Shown here: positions 1 to 9,642 of the stretch, in pieces
How the letters are laid out: every line of letters begins with the position of its first letter
Position numbering within the stretch: the first letter of the stretch is position 1
NCBI GenBank assembly: GCA_023954715.1
Contig: JAGSHD010000008.1
Span: 62,001-126,000 of the forward strand
Source: Candidatus Cloacimonadota bacterium
Lineage (GTDB): Bacteria; Muiribacteriota; UBA6191
Reading direction: 5' to 3'
DNA: 64,000 nucleotides
Notes under the pieces: generated by a model
What the model saw: the letters and a program-made list of their open reading frames with translations, nothing else
What the model was told of the DNA's origin: nothing
Databases searched by the model: none
Translations under genes and position numbers: made by a program

Positions 1-2046
1 TGCTTGAATAGATGAGCCGTTTAACTGGATGTTGATTGGCGAAGATATTCGCCCTCTCTCAGCTCGAAATGCTAAGCTTTCTGCTCCAACTATCTCTCCG
101 ATCAATTTTCTCCATTCATTGGCTAACTCTCTTGAACCTATTTTAATAGTACGTTTTTCAGGAGGGGTAATTTCAAACTTTACTTCTCCAGTTTCGCTGG
201 TTCCACCTCTACCACCGGTAGTAGCCATGATATTTAAAATTACGCTTCCAGCTTTGAGATCAGTGTATTTATCCTTAAGGACTTCCGCCTTTTTGGAGAT
301 ATACTCTATGTGTTTATGTGTTACTTCAAAAGGGGTTCCCACAGGCATTTTTAAGGTAACTTTTATTGTTTCACTAGGTATCCTTGGAAAGAAAGTAAAT
401 TTAATCCATCCACCATAAATAAATGCGATGATTAGAGCTAGTGTACCAACAAATAGGCTTAAAGTGGTGGCTTTGTTTTGTAAGGTAGTTTTTAAGATTG
501 GTTGATAGTATTTCAAGATAGAATTTTCAAAACCATCAGCAAACCAGTGTTGAAATTTTTCAAATATACTTTGTTCATCTTTTTCTTTACGTAAAGTTAA
601 GTGCTTTAAATGGGAAGGTAAGATTAATTTTGATTCAATAAGCGAAAAGATGAGCACCGGTACTACTACAATAGGAAGCTGTGTAAATAAAATAGCTCTT
701 CTACCTTCAATAAAAGCTAAAGGCAAAAAGGCAGCAACTGTAGTTAAAACTCCAAAAGTTACCGGTGTTGAGATTTCTTTGGTCCCATTTATTGCAGCCA
801 TTTCTCCAGATTCAGATTTCTTGAGATGGGAGTAAATATTTTCACCTGTAACAATGGCATCATCAACTACAATTCCCAAAACAAGGATAAAACCAAAAAG
901 GCTTAAAACATTAATTGTTACCCCAAAGTAAGGCATAACTAAAAACGCACCCATAAATGAGATAGGAATTCCAACAAAAACCCAAATTGCTATAGCTGGT
1001 CTTAAAAAAAGGGTCAGAAGTAAGATAATCAAGATGCTACCTTGAACAGCACTGTTTAATAAAGTTTCAATTCTGTTTTTTACAATTTGTGAATCATCAT
1101 CCCAATACGACAATTCAAATCCCTCTGGTAGTGAACTTTGTTTCTTTTGAATGAGTGTTTTAACTTTATCAGCAACATCAATCGCGCTTTCATCTCCTAC
1201 TCTAAAGACGTCGATAAAAACAGCATTTTTGTTATTGAATTTACTACTAATAGGAGACTCTTCGAATCCATTTCTAACCGTTGCAATGTCCGATAATTTT
1301 AGCTTTGATCCACTCAGAAATGTTTTTATAGGAATTTGTTCGAATTGACCTTTGTCATAAGCTTGATTTTTTAAGTTGATTAATATGTCACCATTTACGG
1401 TTTTTAAGTTACCAGACGATAAGTCTAAACTAGAAGTTTTGATAGCGTTAGAAAGATCGCTAATAGTTAAACCATATTGCAAAAGGCGATCTTGGGATAC
1501 TTCGATACTAATTTCAAATTCTCGAACTCCCGTCAATTGTACCTGTGAAATTCCTTGAATTTGTACTAAATCATCTCGAATCTGTTGAGCATATTCACGA
1601 GTTTCCATTTCATTATAGGTACTCGAAAGTGTAACAACTATAACATCACGTTTTCGAATAGCTAAAGAGACTGTGGCATTTTCAGCATCAACCGGAAAGT
1701 TGTTTATGGAATCAATTTTACCTCGAACATCAGCCAACAACTGACGAGCATCATAGTTTGATTCGACTTCTATGGAAACAGAAGCATTGCCTTCAGATGA
1801 GACACTTGTTACCTCTTTAATACCTTCGAGTTCACTTAATGATTCTTCAATTTTTATGGTGATGCCTTTTTCAACATCTTGAGGACTTGCTCCTCGTAAA
1901 CTCATCTGAACTGTAATTCTATTGGTTTCAATATTTGGAAAAACCTCTAAAGGAATTAACTGAGTAACACTAAATAAGCCCGAAGCAAGGATTCCCCACA
2001 TTAGTAAATTAGCTGCAACGCTGTTTCTAGTAAACCATGCAATCAT
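1..2046 (-). CDS. RND-family efflux permease (AcrB/MdtC/CzcA type), C-terminal part cut by window edge
   Basis: Inner-membrane proton-driven transporter subunit of a tripartite efflux pump. The reading frame is open from ATG at 2046 to the left edge (about 682 codons; full RND permeases are about 1,000-1,050). The start MIAWFTRNSVAANLLMWGI is the typical first transmembrane helix of this family, followed by a periplasmic porter domain and then helices TM2-TM6. The intramembrane proton-relay motif VVDDAIVTGENI is intact, with the paired aspartates at residues 395-396. The start codon overlaps the stop of the upstream adaptor gene as TAATG, so the two are translationally coupled. The substrate cannot be told from sequence; the motif set fits the hydrophobe/amphiphile exporters better than metal exporters. 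No outer-membrane channel gene is visible beside it. Confidence 0.9.
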   Translation of the reverse strand, partial: MIAWFTRNSVAANLLMWGILASGLFSVTQLIPLEVFPNIETNRITVQMSLRGASPQDVEKGITIKIEESLSELEGIKEVTSVSSEGNASVSIEVESNYDARQLLADVRGKIDSINNFPVDAENATVSLAIRKRDVIVVTLSSTYNEMETREYAQQIRDDLVQIQGISQVQLTGVREFEISIEVSQDRLLQYGLTISDLSNAIKTSSLDLSSGNLKTVNGDILINLKNQAYDKGQFEQIPIKTFLSGSKLKLSDIATVRNGFEESPISSKFNNKNAVFIDVFRVGDESAIDVADKVKTLIQKKQSSLPEGFELSYWDDDSQIVKNRIETLLNSAVQGSILIILLLTLFLRPAIAIWVFVGIPISFMGAFLVMPYFGVTINVLSLFGFILVLGIVVDDAIVTGENIYSHLKKSESGEMAAINGTKEISTPVTFGVLTTVAAFLPLAFIEGRRAILFTQLPIVVVPVLIFSLIESKLILPSHLKHLTLRKEKDEQSIFEKFQHWFADGFENSILKYYQPILKTTLQNKATTLSLFVGTLALIIAFIYGGWIKFTFFPRIPSETIKVTLKMPVGTPFEVTHKHIEYISKKAEVLKDKYTDLKAGSVILNIMATTGGRGGTSETGEVKFEITPPEKRTIKIGSRELANEWRKLIGEIVGAESLAFRAERGRISSPINIQLNGSSIQA

Positions 2047-3152
2047 TATTTGACTCCAGTTGCTTTATTAACGACTTTAACTGCTGTACCAGAGCTAACA
2101 GCTCCTAATTTAGTTAAGATTATAGAGTCATTATTATGTAGGCCACTTGAAACAATGCTATGATTTGAGTCAGACCAAGCAATCTCGATGTCTTTTTTTC
2201 TTATAATATTGTTTTTTTCTATATAAACAAACTGTCCTTGATAAATGGCTTCTGAAGGAATAACAATCGCATTTTTGATCGGGGATACTTTTATTTTAGC
2301 ACTTAAAAACTCACCGACATGTAGTTTAGAATGAGGAGTAATTAACGCTATACAATACAATTGTTTAGATTGCTCATCTAAGAGACTTTGAGTCCTAACG
2401 ATTTGGCCTGTGAAAACACTATTAGATAAGTGAGACTTCAAGACGACACTGCCAATGTTATCAAAATCAAAGAGAGGTAAATCCTTATTTTTAATGGGCA
2501 AAGAAATTTCTATTTGATTGCTGGCATAAATATTAGCAAGTAAGGCATTGTTACTAATCACTTGGGACACTGTCAAATCAGTGTCAATGACTCTACCATC
2601 ATAAGGTGCATAGATTTCTGTTCTACTTAAAATTAACTTAGCCTTTTGTAGTTCTGCTTCAGCCGCGAGTAGATCCGTTTGTGCAGATCGTAACTGGGGG
2701 AGTTTTAATACAAGGTCGCTTGGTTTGGTATTGTTGCCTTGGTTACCCCATTCAAACTCAGCTTGTTTAGTGTAAGCTTTTGCTTCTAATAACTTCTGTT
2801 GTGCTAAAATAAGTTTTGATTGAGCAATTTTTTCGTTGGCTTGGTATTCAATGTCTTCAACTTTTACAAGTAGTTCACCTTTTTTAAATGTTGAGCCATC
2901 TTTAAAGTTATCACTTAGATAAATTACTTTACCAGAGACTTGAGATAAGACTTTTGTCTTAACTGAGGGTTGAGCATATCCAAAGCTTTCAAGATAAGGT
3001 GTAAAACTTTTAGCGTTAACTTTTAAGGTTTTTACAGATATTTTATTTTTCTTTGAAGATTTACCTCTTTTGGATTTTGGGGGATTATTAACAATATGAT
3101 TTATGCTAGCGATGCTTGCAATTATAATGATAATAGGTAGAATCTTTTTCAT
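2046..3152 (-). CDS. RND efflux periplasmic adaptor (membrane fusion protein, HlyD family)
   Basis: Periplasmic adaptor that joins the RND permease to an outer-membrane channel. The 368-residue protein starts with a basic residue pair and a hydrophobic stretch (residues 4-18) serving as signal or anchor. It then shows the family order: a lipoyl half-motif (KVLSQVSGKVIYL, about 66-78), a Gln/Ala/Lys-rich alpha-hairpin (about 105-175), the second lipoyl half (AELQKAKLILSRTEIYAPYDG, shortened: ILSRTEIYAPYDGRV), then beta-barrel and membrane-proximal domains. It is the first gene of a two-gene minus-strand operon and its TAA overlaps the permease ATG. Length is normal for the family. Not a lipoprotein: no cysteine at the cleavage region. 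Confidence 0.9.
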   Translation of the reverse strand: MKKILPIIIIIASIASINHIVNNPPKSKRGKSSKKNKISVKTLKVNAKSFTPYLESFGYAQPSVKTKVLSQVSGKVIYLSDNFKDGSTFKKGELLVKVEDIEYQANEKIAQSKLILAQQKLLEAKAYTKQAEFEWGNQGNNTKPSDLVLKLPQLRSAQTDLLAAEAELQKAKLILSRTEIYAPYDGRVIDTDLTVSQVISNNALLANIYASNQIEISLPIKNKDLPLFDFDNIGSVVLKSHLSNSVFTGQIVRTQSLLDEQSKQLYCIALITPHSKLHVGEFLSAKIKVSPIKNAIVIPSEAIYQGQFVYIEKNNIIRKKDIEIAWSDSNHSIVSSGLHNNDSIILTKLGAVSSGTAVKVVNKATGVK

Positions 3153-3284
3153 AGTAGGTTGAGTCCTTTGAGTATCTTATGATTCAAAACTAAGTTTTTA
3201 ATTACTGGTTTTATAAAAAGTTTCAGCTTGATTTAAAGTATGATTTTAGACAATAATTTATAAAAGTTACATGGATGTAATCAA

Positions 3285-3758
3285 ATGATTCACAAAGTTC
3301 AAGCATTTATCTTTAGATTTAAAAATAATAAAGCACAGGCGCTAGTATTTGAACACGACTTAACAAAAATACATCAAATGATCCGAGGAACGGTTGAAGA
3401 TTTAGAAGACTTAGAGACAGCAGTCTTAAGAGAAGTTGCAGAAGAGTCGGGATTGAAAAATTTAAAGCTTCATGAAAAATTTGGTGAGCAACTCCTACAA
3501 GTTAGAAGTGGTCCTACGCGATCGGGCCCATTTCAAGATCAAATGCATCATGCCTTTTTGTTAGAATGCCAAAAAGATACAGAAGATAAATGGACTCATC
3601 TAGCTGAGGGAAGTGTCGAGGAAAACGGGTTAAAGTTTCATTTTTATTGGGCCGAATTAAACGATAGTTTAATAGAGATAGTATTTGATGATTTTAAAGT
3701 CTTTATTCCTAAATTTATTGCTAGAGTTAAGACATTATCTGATAGTTGCTTGCTATGA
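3285..3758 (+). CDS. NUDIX hydrolase
   Basis: Hydrolase of a nucleoside diphosphate linked to another moiety; the substrate is unknown. The 157-residue protein carries a complete NUDIX box at residues 35-57: G35, E41, then the REVAEESGL core at 49-57, with all metal-binding glutamates present. The N-terminal strand KVQAFIFRF is typical of the fold. The stop overlaps the start of the next gene (ATGA at 3755-3758), so it is co-translated with a GNAT acetyltransferase. NUDIX-GNAT pairs of this sort usually act in housecleaning or small-molecule modification, but nothing here identifies the substrate. Confidence 0.88.
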   Translation: MIHKVQAFIFRFKNNKAQALVFEHDLTKIHQMIRGTVEDLEDLETAVLREVAEESGLKNLKLHEKFGEQLLQVRSGPTRSGPFQDQMHHAFLLECQKDTEDKWTHLAEGSVEENGLKFHFYWAELNDSLIEIVFDDFKVFIPKFIARVKTLSDSCLL

Positions 3759-4210
3759 TTCGATTGATTCAAAATGACTTGCTTTGTAATGCTATAAGGC
3801 TTTTAGAAATTCAACAACGATCATATAAAATTGAGGCTGAGATTATTGGCTTTAAAGATTTGCCACCATTGTTTGAAACAAAAGATAAACTTATGGCAGA
3901 CCAAGCTAAGTATTTAGCCTACATTGAAAATGGTTTGATTGTAGGATTTTTAGCTTATGAAGTCGATGACCAAACGTTAGAAATTCATAAATTAGTAGTT
4001 GACCCGGATTGTTTTAGAAAGGGTATTGCTTCTAAGCTATTGGATTATTTAATATTAGAAGCTCATGATATCAACTTGATGATTGTCTCAACTGGGGCTG
4101 ATAACAATCCTGCTATAAATTTATACAAAAATAAAGGCTTTGCTGTAACTCATGCATCAATAATTGAAGAAACACTTAAGATAGCTCATTTAAAACGAAT
4201 AATGGATTAA
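3755..4210 (+). CDS. GNAT-family N-acetyltransferase
   Basis: Acetyl-CoA-dependent acetyltransferase, about 151 residues. The acetyl-CoA binding motif A is visible as VVDPDCFRKGIASKLLDYL (R/Q-x-x-G-I/x-A pattern), followed by the NPAINLYKNKGF segment typical of motif B in RimI-like members. I chose the ATG at 3755, which overlaps the upstream stop (ATGA), over an in-frame TTG at 3746. The substrate could be a protein N-terminus or a small molecule; the sequence does not decide. Cotranscribed with the NUDIX gene. Confidence 0.85.
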   Translation: MIRLIQNDLLCNAIRLLEIQQRSYKIEAEIIGFKDLPPLFETKDKLMADQAKYLAYIENGLIVGFLAYEVDDQTLEIHKLVVDPDCFRKGIASKLLDYLILEAHDINLMIVSTGADNNPAINLYKNKGFAVTHASIIEETLKIAHLKRIMD

Positions 4211-4257
4211 ATTGTTAAGCAGGTGTTTAGTTTAGATCGTCGATGGTTTAAGGCTGT

Positions 4258-5004
4258 TTAGGCTAGTTGGCAAATGGCTTGATAAAGGCCAGGGTGCTCG
4301 CTATTTGTGTCGTCATCAATATTGTTATAAACAATTTTAAATCCAGCATCAACTAACTCGTTCTCAAGCCTTTTATGATCTCGGTAGACTCTTCTATGAG
4401 GGATGTAAAAACTACCGTCGATTTCTTTTTTTGATTTAAAATCGGAGCTTGCGCTGGCCTTTGTCCATAAAATACCGTCCGTATCCCAAAGAGAGCTATC
4501 TTTAAAGGTGGTTGTATCATTACCTAACATAGTAGATAGCCAAAAGTAGCCTTCGGGCTTGAGTGCGTTTTGTATATTTTGAAAGGCAAAAGTTCGGTCT
4601 TGTTGTGTAGCTATGCAATGCATACAATGCGCATCAACGATTAGATCATATTTGTTTTTCTGTAACTTGTCTTTACAAATGTCTGATTGATTATACTTGA
4701 TGTTTAAGTTTCTCTTTTTTGCTTGTTCACGTGCCACTTCAACAGCAGTCATGGAGATATCTATTCCATCAACTATAAAACCTAAATTTGCTAAAAAACA
4801 ACTACCGGGGCCTGTTCCACAACCAAGCTCTAAGGCCATTGGATTCTGAATTGAAAATGAAGACTGCTTTACTGCATACTCCCAAAAAGTTTTAAACCCA
4901 GTCTCTTCAAATTGAGAGCTTTGCCCTAAAAATTGATCCCAAGATTCGTGGCCTTGCTCTTTAAGTTTTTGATACGCTTTTTCGTGGATTTCGTAATAGT
5001 TCAT
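4258..5004 (-). CDS. class I SAM-dependent methyltransferase
   Basis: 248-residue Rossmann-fold methyltransferase. Motif I is ALELGCGTGPGSCFLANLG, followed by the acidic end of strand 2 (VDGIDIS), motif II around KYDLIVDAHCMHCI, and motif III LKPEGYFWLSTM. The insertion with WTKASASSDFKSKKE and a basic stretch lies in the substrate-binding part, so the acceptor is not recognisable. The gene stands alone on the minus strand, convergent with the NUDIX-GNAT pair; only about 47 bp separate the stops. Likely a small-molecule methylase of the Methyltransf_25/TehB-like type; no closer name is justified. Confidence 0.85.
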   Translation of the reverse strand: MNYYEIHEKAYQKLKEQGHESWDQFLGQSSQFEETGFKTFWEYAVKQSSFSIQNPMALELGCGTGPGSCFLANLGFIVDGIDISMTAVEVAREQAKKRNLNIKYNQSDICKDKLQKNKYDLIVDAHCMHCIATQQDRTFAFQNIQNALKPEGYFWLSTMLGNDTTTFKDSSLWDTDGILWTKASASSDFKSKKEIDGSFYIPHRRVYRDHKRLENELVDAGFKIVYNNIDDDTNSEHPGLYQAICQLA

Positions 5005-5084
5005 AGATCTACCTTGTTACAAAATTTAATATAGTTTAAACTTAAGTGAAACATGAGTAGATTACAAGTAGCAGTAGAGTTTAT

Positions 5085-5543
5085 TTATTGAAATCCAATG
5101 ATAACAAGATACAACGCAAAAACTCCACCAAGCACACTTATGTAGTATTGAGCAAAGATTGTAGACTTTTTAACATTTTTTGAATGCCAAACACCTGAAT
5201 ATTTGATTAGAGTGTCGGCTCCTTTTTGAAAATGTAACCAAATTGCTGCTCTTACCCATATGGTCATAACTGTTAACACAAATAAAACAGCATAAGGGTT
5301 GTTTAAATCTAAGGAGAAAAAGGCTTGCTCCAAAGTTAATCCACCAATAATTCTTCCAAAACCTAAAACAATCCAAGGCAGATTAGCCCAAAATAAAAAT
5401 CCGCGTAGTAGTTTTTCAAATCCTTCTTTAAGTTCAGGTTGTTCTTTACAAATTTTTCTGGCTTTCTTAGAGAAAGAAAAATGTTTAATAAAGCCAGTCA
5501 AAAGGCATAAAACCCAAAAATAATTATCGATAAATGGTGGCAT
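5085..5543 (-). CDS. small integral membrane protein, unknown function
   Basis: 152 residues with about four predicted membrane segments (around residues 7-19, 48-65, 84-104 and 132-150) separated by short charged loops, including a basic loop KKARKICKEQPELKEGFEK. No family recognised. The ATG at 5543 overlaps the TAA of the upstream HEPN-like gene as TAATG, indicating coupled translation. The tight pairing of a soluble HEPN-like protein with a small membrane protein is the only functional hint. Confidence 0.7.
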   Translation of the reverse strand: MPPFIDNYFWVLCLLTGFIKHFSFSKKARKICKEQPELKEGFEKLLRGFLFWANLPWIVLGFGRIIGGLTLEQAFFSLDLNNPYAVLFVLTVMTIWVRAAIWLHFQKGADTLIKYSGVWHSKNVKKSTIFAQYYISVLGGVFALYLVIIGFQ

Positions 5544-6037
5544 TAGCTTTTAAAATCACTTTTTTCAAAGGAATAAACATATATTACAAGTTTACAAACC
5601 TTTAACACGATATACAAAGATTCTTTCAAGGAAAGTTGTACATCCGCATGCATGCTTTTATTTCTTAGTTTTCTAATATTGTGCATTTCATCCACAAAGG
5701 CGTTGTTAAAAGCTCTACTACAGTGATGAATCCTATCTTTTAATTTGAGGGATTTTGGATCTATCTTTAAATCATTTGATAAATGGGTATCGATCACTTC
5801 TTCAAACACCCGAAAAGCCATCAACGAACTAGCTATCCAAAGCTGATTTTTAATACATAGATCAAGCTCAATCAACTCATCTTTAAAAAATGGAGTCATT
5901 CGAGTCACACATGTTTTTGGAAACAAGCCTAGTAAATGTTGCTCTTTATAAAGGTCTGAGTTATGGCTAGCACATGAATTTAAAAAATCACAAATGCCTG
6001 TAATGGTTTGAACTATTTGTTTTTCGGAATGGAGCAT
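5543..6037 (-). CDS. HEPN/DUF4145-like protein
   Basis: 164-residue all-helical soluble protein. Near the C-terminus it has IRKLRNKSMHADV with an R-N-x3-H motif (residues 125-130), the signature of HEPN domains, whose RNase members use this Arg and His. The preceding region (DRIHHCSRAFNNAFVDEMHN) fits the DUF4145 branch of the superfamily, members of which occur as accessory proteins as well as toxins. It is first in a two-gene operon with a small membrane protein, starts at 6037, and diverges from the large gene at 6197. No antitoxin-type partner (MNT nucleotidyltransferase) is adjacent, so a toxin role is not supported. Confidence 0.55.
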   Translation of the reverse strand: MLHSEKQIVQTITGICDFLNSCASHNSDLYKEQHLLGLFPKTCVTRMTPFFKDELIELDLCIKNQLWIASSLMAFRVFEEVIDTHLSNDLKIDPKSLKLKDRIHHCSRAFNNAFVDEMHNIRKLRNKSMHADVQLSLKESLYIVLKVCKLVIYVYSFEKSDFKS

Positions 6038-6196
6038 AAATAAAATTGGAGTAAAAGTTAGCTAGTAAAATAGATGTTTGAATACATACCGTATTTGAGT
6101 TGTAGAGCAACTTGGTTCATGAGTAAAGCAGTAATTCCGTTCTAAATCAAGTATAAATAATTCATAGACAGATACGTTAATCCAAGGAGTGTAATA

Positions 6197-8224
6197 GTGG
6201 ATAATATATTTGGTTATTTAGGGTATTGGTTTAGCCGTGTAGTTATGTTGATGCTGTTTCTCTTAATGCTTGTATTATTTTTTGAAATGGGAACAAAGTA
6301 TTATAGGGATTATAAGTTCTCGCAACAAAATATAAAATTAGCTACAGAGGGTGATAACCTATGGAGTAAACTTCAACAGCATCATGCATTTCATAAATAT
6401 TGGTTGTGGCTGAAGGATACAAACTTAGATATTTCAGACAAAAAAGCTTCAATTATTTTGTCTAGGCTAGTCTATTTTTTAGATAAACATAAAATGAATG
6501 ATTTATCATTTAAATTATTTTCCAATGCTACTGCATTAAAATTGAAAATTAGTATAGATCCCAATTTAAAAAAGATTTATGAGGCCAAAATGAAGGCATT
6601 GATACAGTTTGAGAATAAGTTAAAGGATGATTCTAAAAACGACCTTAGTAGTTATTTAAAATTTAAAGGAAAAAATGCTCCAGACTACCTAATAGATACA
6701 GGTATTAGGTATTGGAAAGTTGGTTATGAAGATAGAGGTAATGACCTGATAAAACGAGGTATACAAGGGTTGATAGATTACCCCAAGGAGTTGTTAACAA
6801 GAAATGTAAATTATATGCAGCCGATTAAACACTTGATAGATATAGATAAATGCAAAGAAGCATCTCATTTATTTAAAAGAGTTGTTACTAGTGAATATGT
6901 ATTGAATAGATACAAAATAAAGGTTGAGAACTGTTCTAAAAAGCTAGAAGTATTATTGAGTTTAATATTAACTATGGAAGAAAATCCAGGTAAGCCTGTC
7001 AATTTTGAAGCTTTTGGTTTTGATGATTTTAGGGAAGCAGCAGAAGAGTTACTTAAATTGAATCTAGATGTTGAAGCAAATAGGCTAGCTATTCATGAGG
7101 ATAGTTGCAACAAAAGGTGTGGTCCTACAAGGCAAAATCAATTATCTCGTTTGTATAGGTCCATAGGAAAAACTAATTTAGTCTCAAGGACATTATCTAA
7201 AGATACATCAATAAATTCTATTGATAGTTCTATCATTGAATCGAGTGACTCTACGTCAGATTTGTTGAAAAAAATAAGGGAGGGGGCAGTTCATAAGAAC
7301 CTCAATGAGACACTAAATGTAAGACTAAGTGAAGCGATACTAGACAATAATGAATACGATAGCTTGAACAAAAAAGATGATATATTAAAAATCTTTTTGT
7401 TAAAGAATAGCTATGATCGTGCATTGGCTTTGAGCGATAAGTATAAAGTAGGAGCTCAAAGAGACGAACGGTTAATGATGATAGTTAAGTCACTTTCTAA
7501 AGGGCAATATTTTGATGTTGCTAGAAGAGTACTAAAGCGCTTTAGTACAAAGTACTCTTTTTATGGTGAGGCAATGTCTATCTTAGCTGTTGAGTTATAT
7601 AGAAATGATCAATCAGTTGAGGCTTACAATTTGATCTCAAGTATCCCTAATACCCATTTAAATCGTGAACTCTCGTTTGAAAAAATTAGTAATATAAATA
7701 TTGGACAAAAGAAGTATAAAGTGGCAATTGATTCTGCATTTAAAGCTTCGCAAACAGATTATACACAGAAAATTGAAAAGGCACTGTTTCAGATTATCCC
7801 CAAATGTAATTCTATTGATCAACTAGAGATTTTAAAATATACCTTAAATCAAATGAAAAGTAGAGAAGAAGATTATTGGCATAACAAAGCTAAACTTAAA
7901 ATGGTTATTGGTAAATATTTTATCAGTTTAGGATATGCAACTAGTGGTTTGAAATTAATAGAGGATGGCTTATTAGATTATCCAGCAATAGAGCAGATTG
8001 TAGAAATGGATTTGTATTTAAAAAAGTGGGGTTTAAAGTTTGTAAATCAATCTAAATTTATAGCTGTAGCCATTAATCATACAGAAGACTTATATATCTT
8101 TAGAAGATCAAGACGAATACGTAAGAAAACAAAATCGATGGGATTAAAAGATGGACTTTTCTTTTACCAAGTGTGTGAGCTATGTAAGAGTAAACCAATA
8201 GATTTAACAAATCCCAATTTTTAA
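6197..8224 (+). CDS. membrane-anchored alpha-helical repeat protein, unknown function
   Basis: 675 residues. One membrane segment (about residues 11-30) anchors the protein; the rest is predicted soluble and strongly helical with repeated helix-turn-helix units that resemble degenerate TPR/Sel1-type solenoids. Asn, Lys and Ile are abundant and no catalytic motif is visible. The start is GTG at 6197, supported by AAGGAG seven bases upstream (6184-6189). It is monocistronic: the HEPN-like gene diverges upstream and the DUF4331 gene follows after about 225 bp. I recognise no family; a scaffolding role at the membrane is inference only. Confidence 0.7.
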   Translation: MDNIFGYLGYWFSRVVMLMLFLLMLVLFFEMGTKYYRDYKFSQQNIKLATEGDNLWSKLQQHHAFHKYWLWLKDTNLDISDKKASIILSRLVYFLDKHKMNDLSFKLFSNATALKLKISIDPNLKKIYEAKMKALIQFENKLKDDSKNDLSSYLKFKGKNAPDYLIDTGIRYWKVGYEDRGNDLIKRGIQGLIDYPKELLTRNVNYMQPIKHLIDIDKCKEASHLFKRVVTSEYVLNRYKIKVENCSKKLEVLLSLILTMEENPGKPVNFEAFGFDDFREAAEELLKLNLDVEANRLAIHEDSCNKRCGPTRQNQLSRLYRSIGKTNLVSRTLSKDTSINSIDSSIIESSDSTSDLLKKIREGAVHKNLNETLNVRLSEAILDNNEYDSLNKKDDILKIFLLKNSYDRALALSDKYKVGAQRDERLMMIVKSLSKGQYFDVARRVLKRFSTKYSFYGEAMSILAVELYRNDQSVEAYNLISSIPNTHLNRELSFEKISNINIGQKKYKVAIDSAFKASQTDYTQKIEKALFQIIPKCNSIDQLEILKYTLNQMKSREEDYWHNKAKLKMVIGKYFISLGYATSGLKLIEDGLLDYPAIEQIVEMDLYLKKWGLKFVNQSKFIAVAINHTEDLYIFRRSRRIRKKTKSMGLKDGLFFYQVCELCKSKPIDLTNPNF

Positions 8225-8451
8225 CCATAGAGCAAGTGTCAATTTGTAGGGCTGATCTTTAAACTAAATAGATTAAAATGAAAAACTATCAAAACCACAA
8301 ACTTTACTTCTATCTAAGTAATATTTGGTATTTCAATAAAATCCTTGTAAGATAGATTCTCATTTACTTATGATCTAATATATTTGTGACTTTTGATTCG
8401 ACTTGTTTAAAATTAGATCCATTTGATCACACAGTTTTAAATAGGATTATC

Positions 8452-9642
8452 ATGAATTTCAAAAAATATATATCTACTGGTTTGCTATCTGGTATGGCTT
8501 TCATCTCTACAAATCAACTTGATGCGTCTGATCATATCGACTTTTTTGGTGGATCTAAAAACACGACGATTCCACGTGCACTTGATTTAACTGACTTTTA
8601 TGCCTGGACTCCAGAAGAGGGTAAGCTAGTAGTAGCTGTAAATGCTCATTTAGCTGCGATCCCAGGAAAGACTCAGTTTTCAGAGCAAGCTTTATATAAG
8701 TTTCGACTTCGAAATGTAGAGATGCAAGATACTCCATCTAAAATGGTAAAGTTTCCTAAAGTTATAGGCACATCAGAAGATGAAGTCACTATTACCTGTC
8801 AAATAAAAAATAATGATGCAATTTGTGGTCTTGGCAATGTAGCTGGGGAGCAAACAGCAGAGGGTTTAACGGTTTATAGTGGAGTGCGTGGAGACTCATT
8901 TATTTTAGATGCTGTATGGGCTCGAAAGCGTTTTTCTGAATCTGGAAAGCCTGAAGTGATTGCACCGACTCCGTTGGCTAAACCAAGTAACTTCTCTGAC
9001 TTTTTAAACGTGTTGAATTTAACTGTAGAAATAGATATTGCAAAAGTTTTAGGTAGCGATAGATCCTTGGTAGGAGTTTTTAGCGAAGTTGTGGCAGGTG
9101 GAACAAGAGTAGATAGGGTTGGTCGTCCAGAAGTCACTAATATGATTATTCGAACAGATATGAAAGTTGCAATTGGTGTTGATTCAGATGGACAGCCAAT
9201 TCAAGAGTCAATCAAGCATATTTATAATAACGCTGATACTTTTCAGTTAAGTCCTCAAGCTAAGGGTTTATTTAGTAAGTTTATCGCAGCGGGGATCACA
9301 GGCTGGGATAAACAAGATGCAAAGACAGATTGGACAAGTACTGCTCAAGTTGATTTAACAAACCTATTGGTCAACGATTACTTGGTTGTAGATACAACCA
9401 AGACATGTGCTTACAATGTAAAAACTTTTTTAGATATTGAAAGAAGTATTGAGGGTACATATACAAGTTGTGGTGGTAGAACCCCGAGCGAAGATATCAT
9501 TGATACCTTGACTTCATTTTATGTTGCAGGTCCTAACGCTTCTAAGGAGGCGTATGGAGATGGGGTAACTCGAACGTTAAACCCACCGAGTAAGTTTGCA
9601 CCATATTTTTCAAAGCCATTTGTAAGACCTATACAAGATTAA
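8452..9642 (+). CDS. DUF4331 family exported protein
   Basis: Exported protein of about 396 residues belonging to DUF4331, whose members begin the mature region with a DHID-type motif; here it is SDHIDFFGG followed by DLTDFYAWTP. A Sec signal peptide precedes it (MNFKKYISTGLLSGMAFIST, cleavage likely after LDA). I chose ATG at 8452 because it gives the signal peptide directly; an upstream in-frame non-ATG start at 8386 would add an implausible leader. The gene is followed without any gap by a TPR protein, then a DUF309 protein, as one operon. The biochemical function of DUF4331 is unknown; the protein is presumably periplasmic or surface-located. Confidence 0.88.
   Translation: MNFKKYISTGLLSGMAFISTNQLDASDHIDFFGGSKNTTIPRALDLTDFYAWTPEEGKLVVAVNAHLAAIPGKTQFSEQALYKFRLRNVEMQDTPSKMVKFPKVIGTSEDEVTITCQIKNNDAICGLGNVAGEQTAEGLTVYSGVRGDSFILDAVWARKRFSESGKPEVIAPTPLAKPSNFSDFLNVLNLTVEIDIAKVLGSDRSLVGVFSEVVAGGTRVDRVGRPEVTNMIIRTDMKVAIGVDSDGQPIQESIKHIYNNADTFQLSPQAKGLFSKFIAAGITGWDKQDAKTDWTSTAQVDLTNLLVNDYLVVDTTKTCAYNVKTFLDIERSIEGTYTSCGGRTPSEDIIDTLTSFYVAGPNASKEAYGDGVTRTLNPPSKFAPYFSKPFVRPIQD

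Noticed and set aside
29-1558. Plus-strand open frames at 29-418, 650-835, 1151-1348 and 1376-1558
   Set aside because: They are antisense to the RND permease, whose minus-strand frame is continuous and family-like throughout.
5543-6037. HEPN-MNT toxin-antitoxin module
   Set aside because: The nucleotidyltransferase at 12869-13714 is 7 kb away and of a different type; the HEPN-like gene's neighbour is a membrane protein.
8386-8451. Longer start for the DUF4331 protein
   Set aside because: The extension would put about 22 mostly polar residues before the signal peptide and lacks a ribosome binding site.
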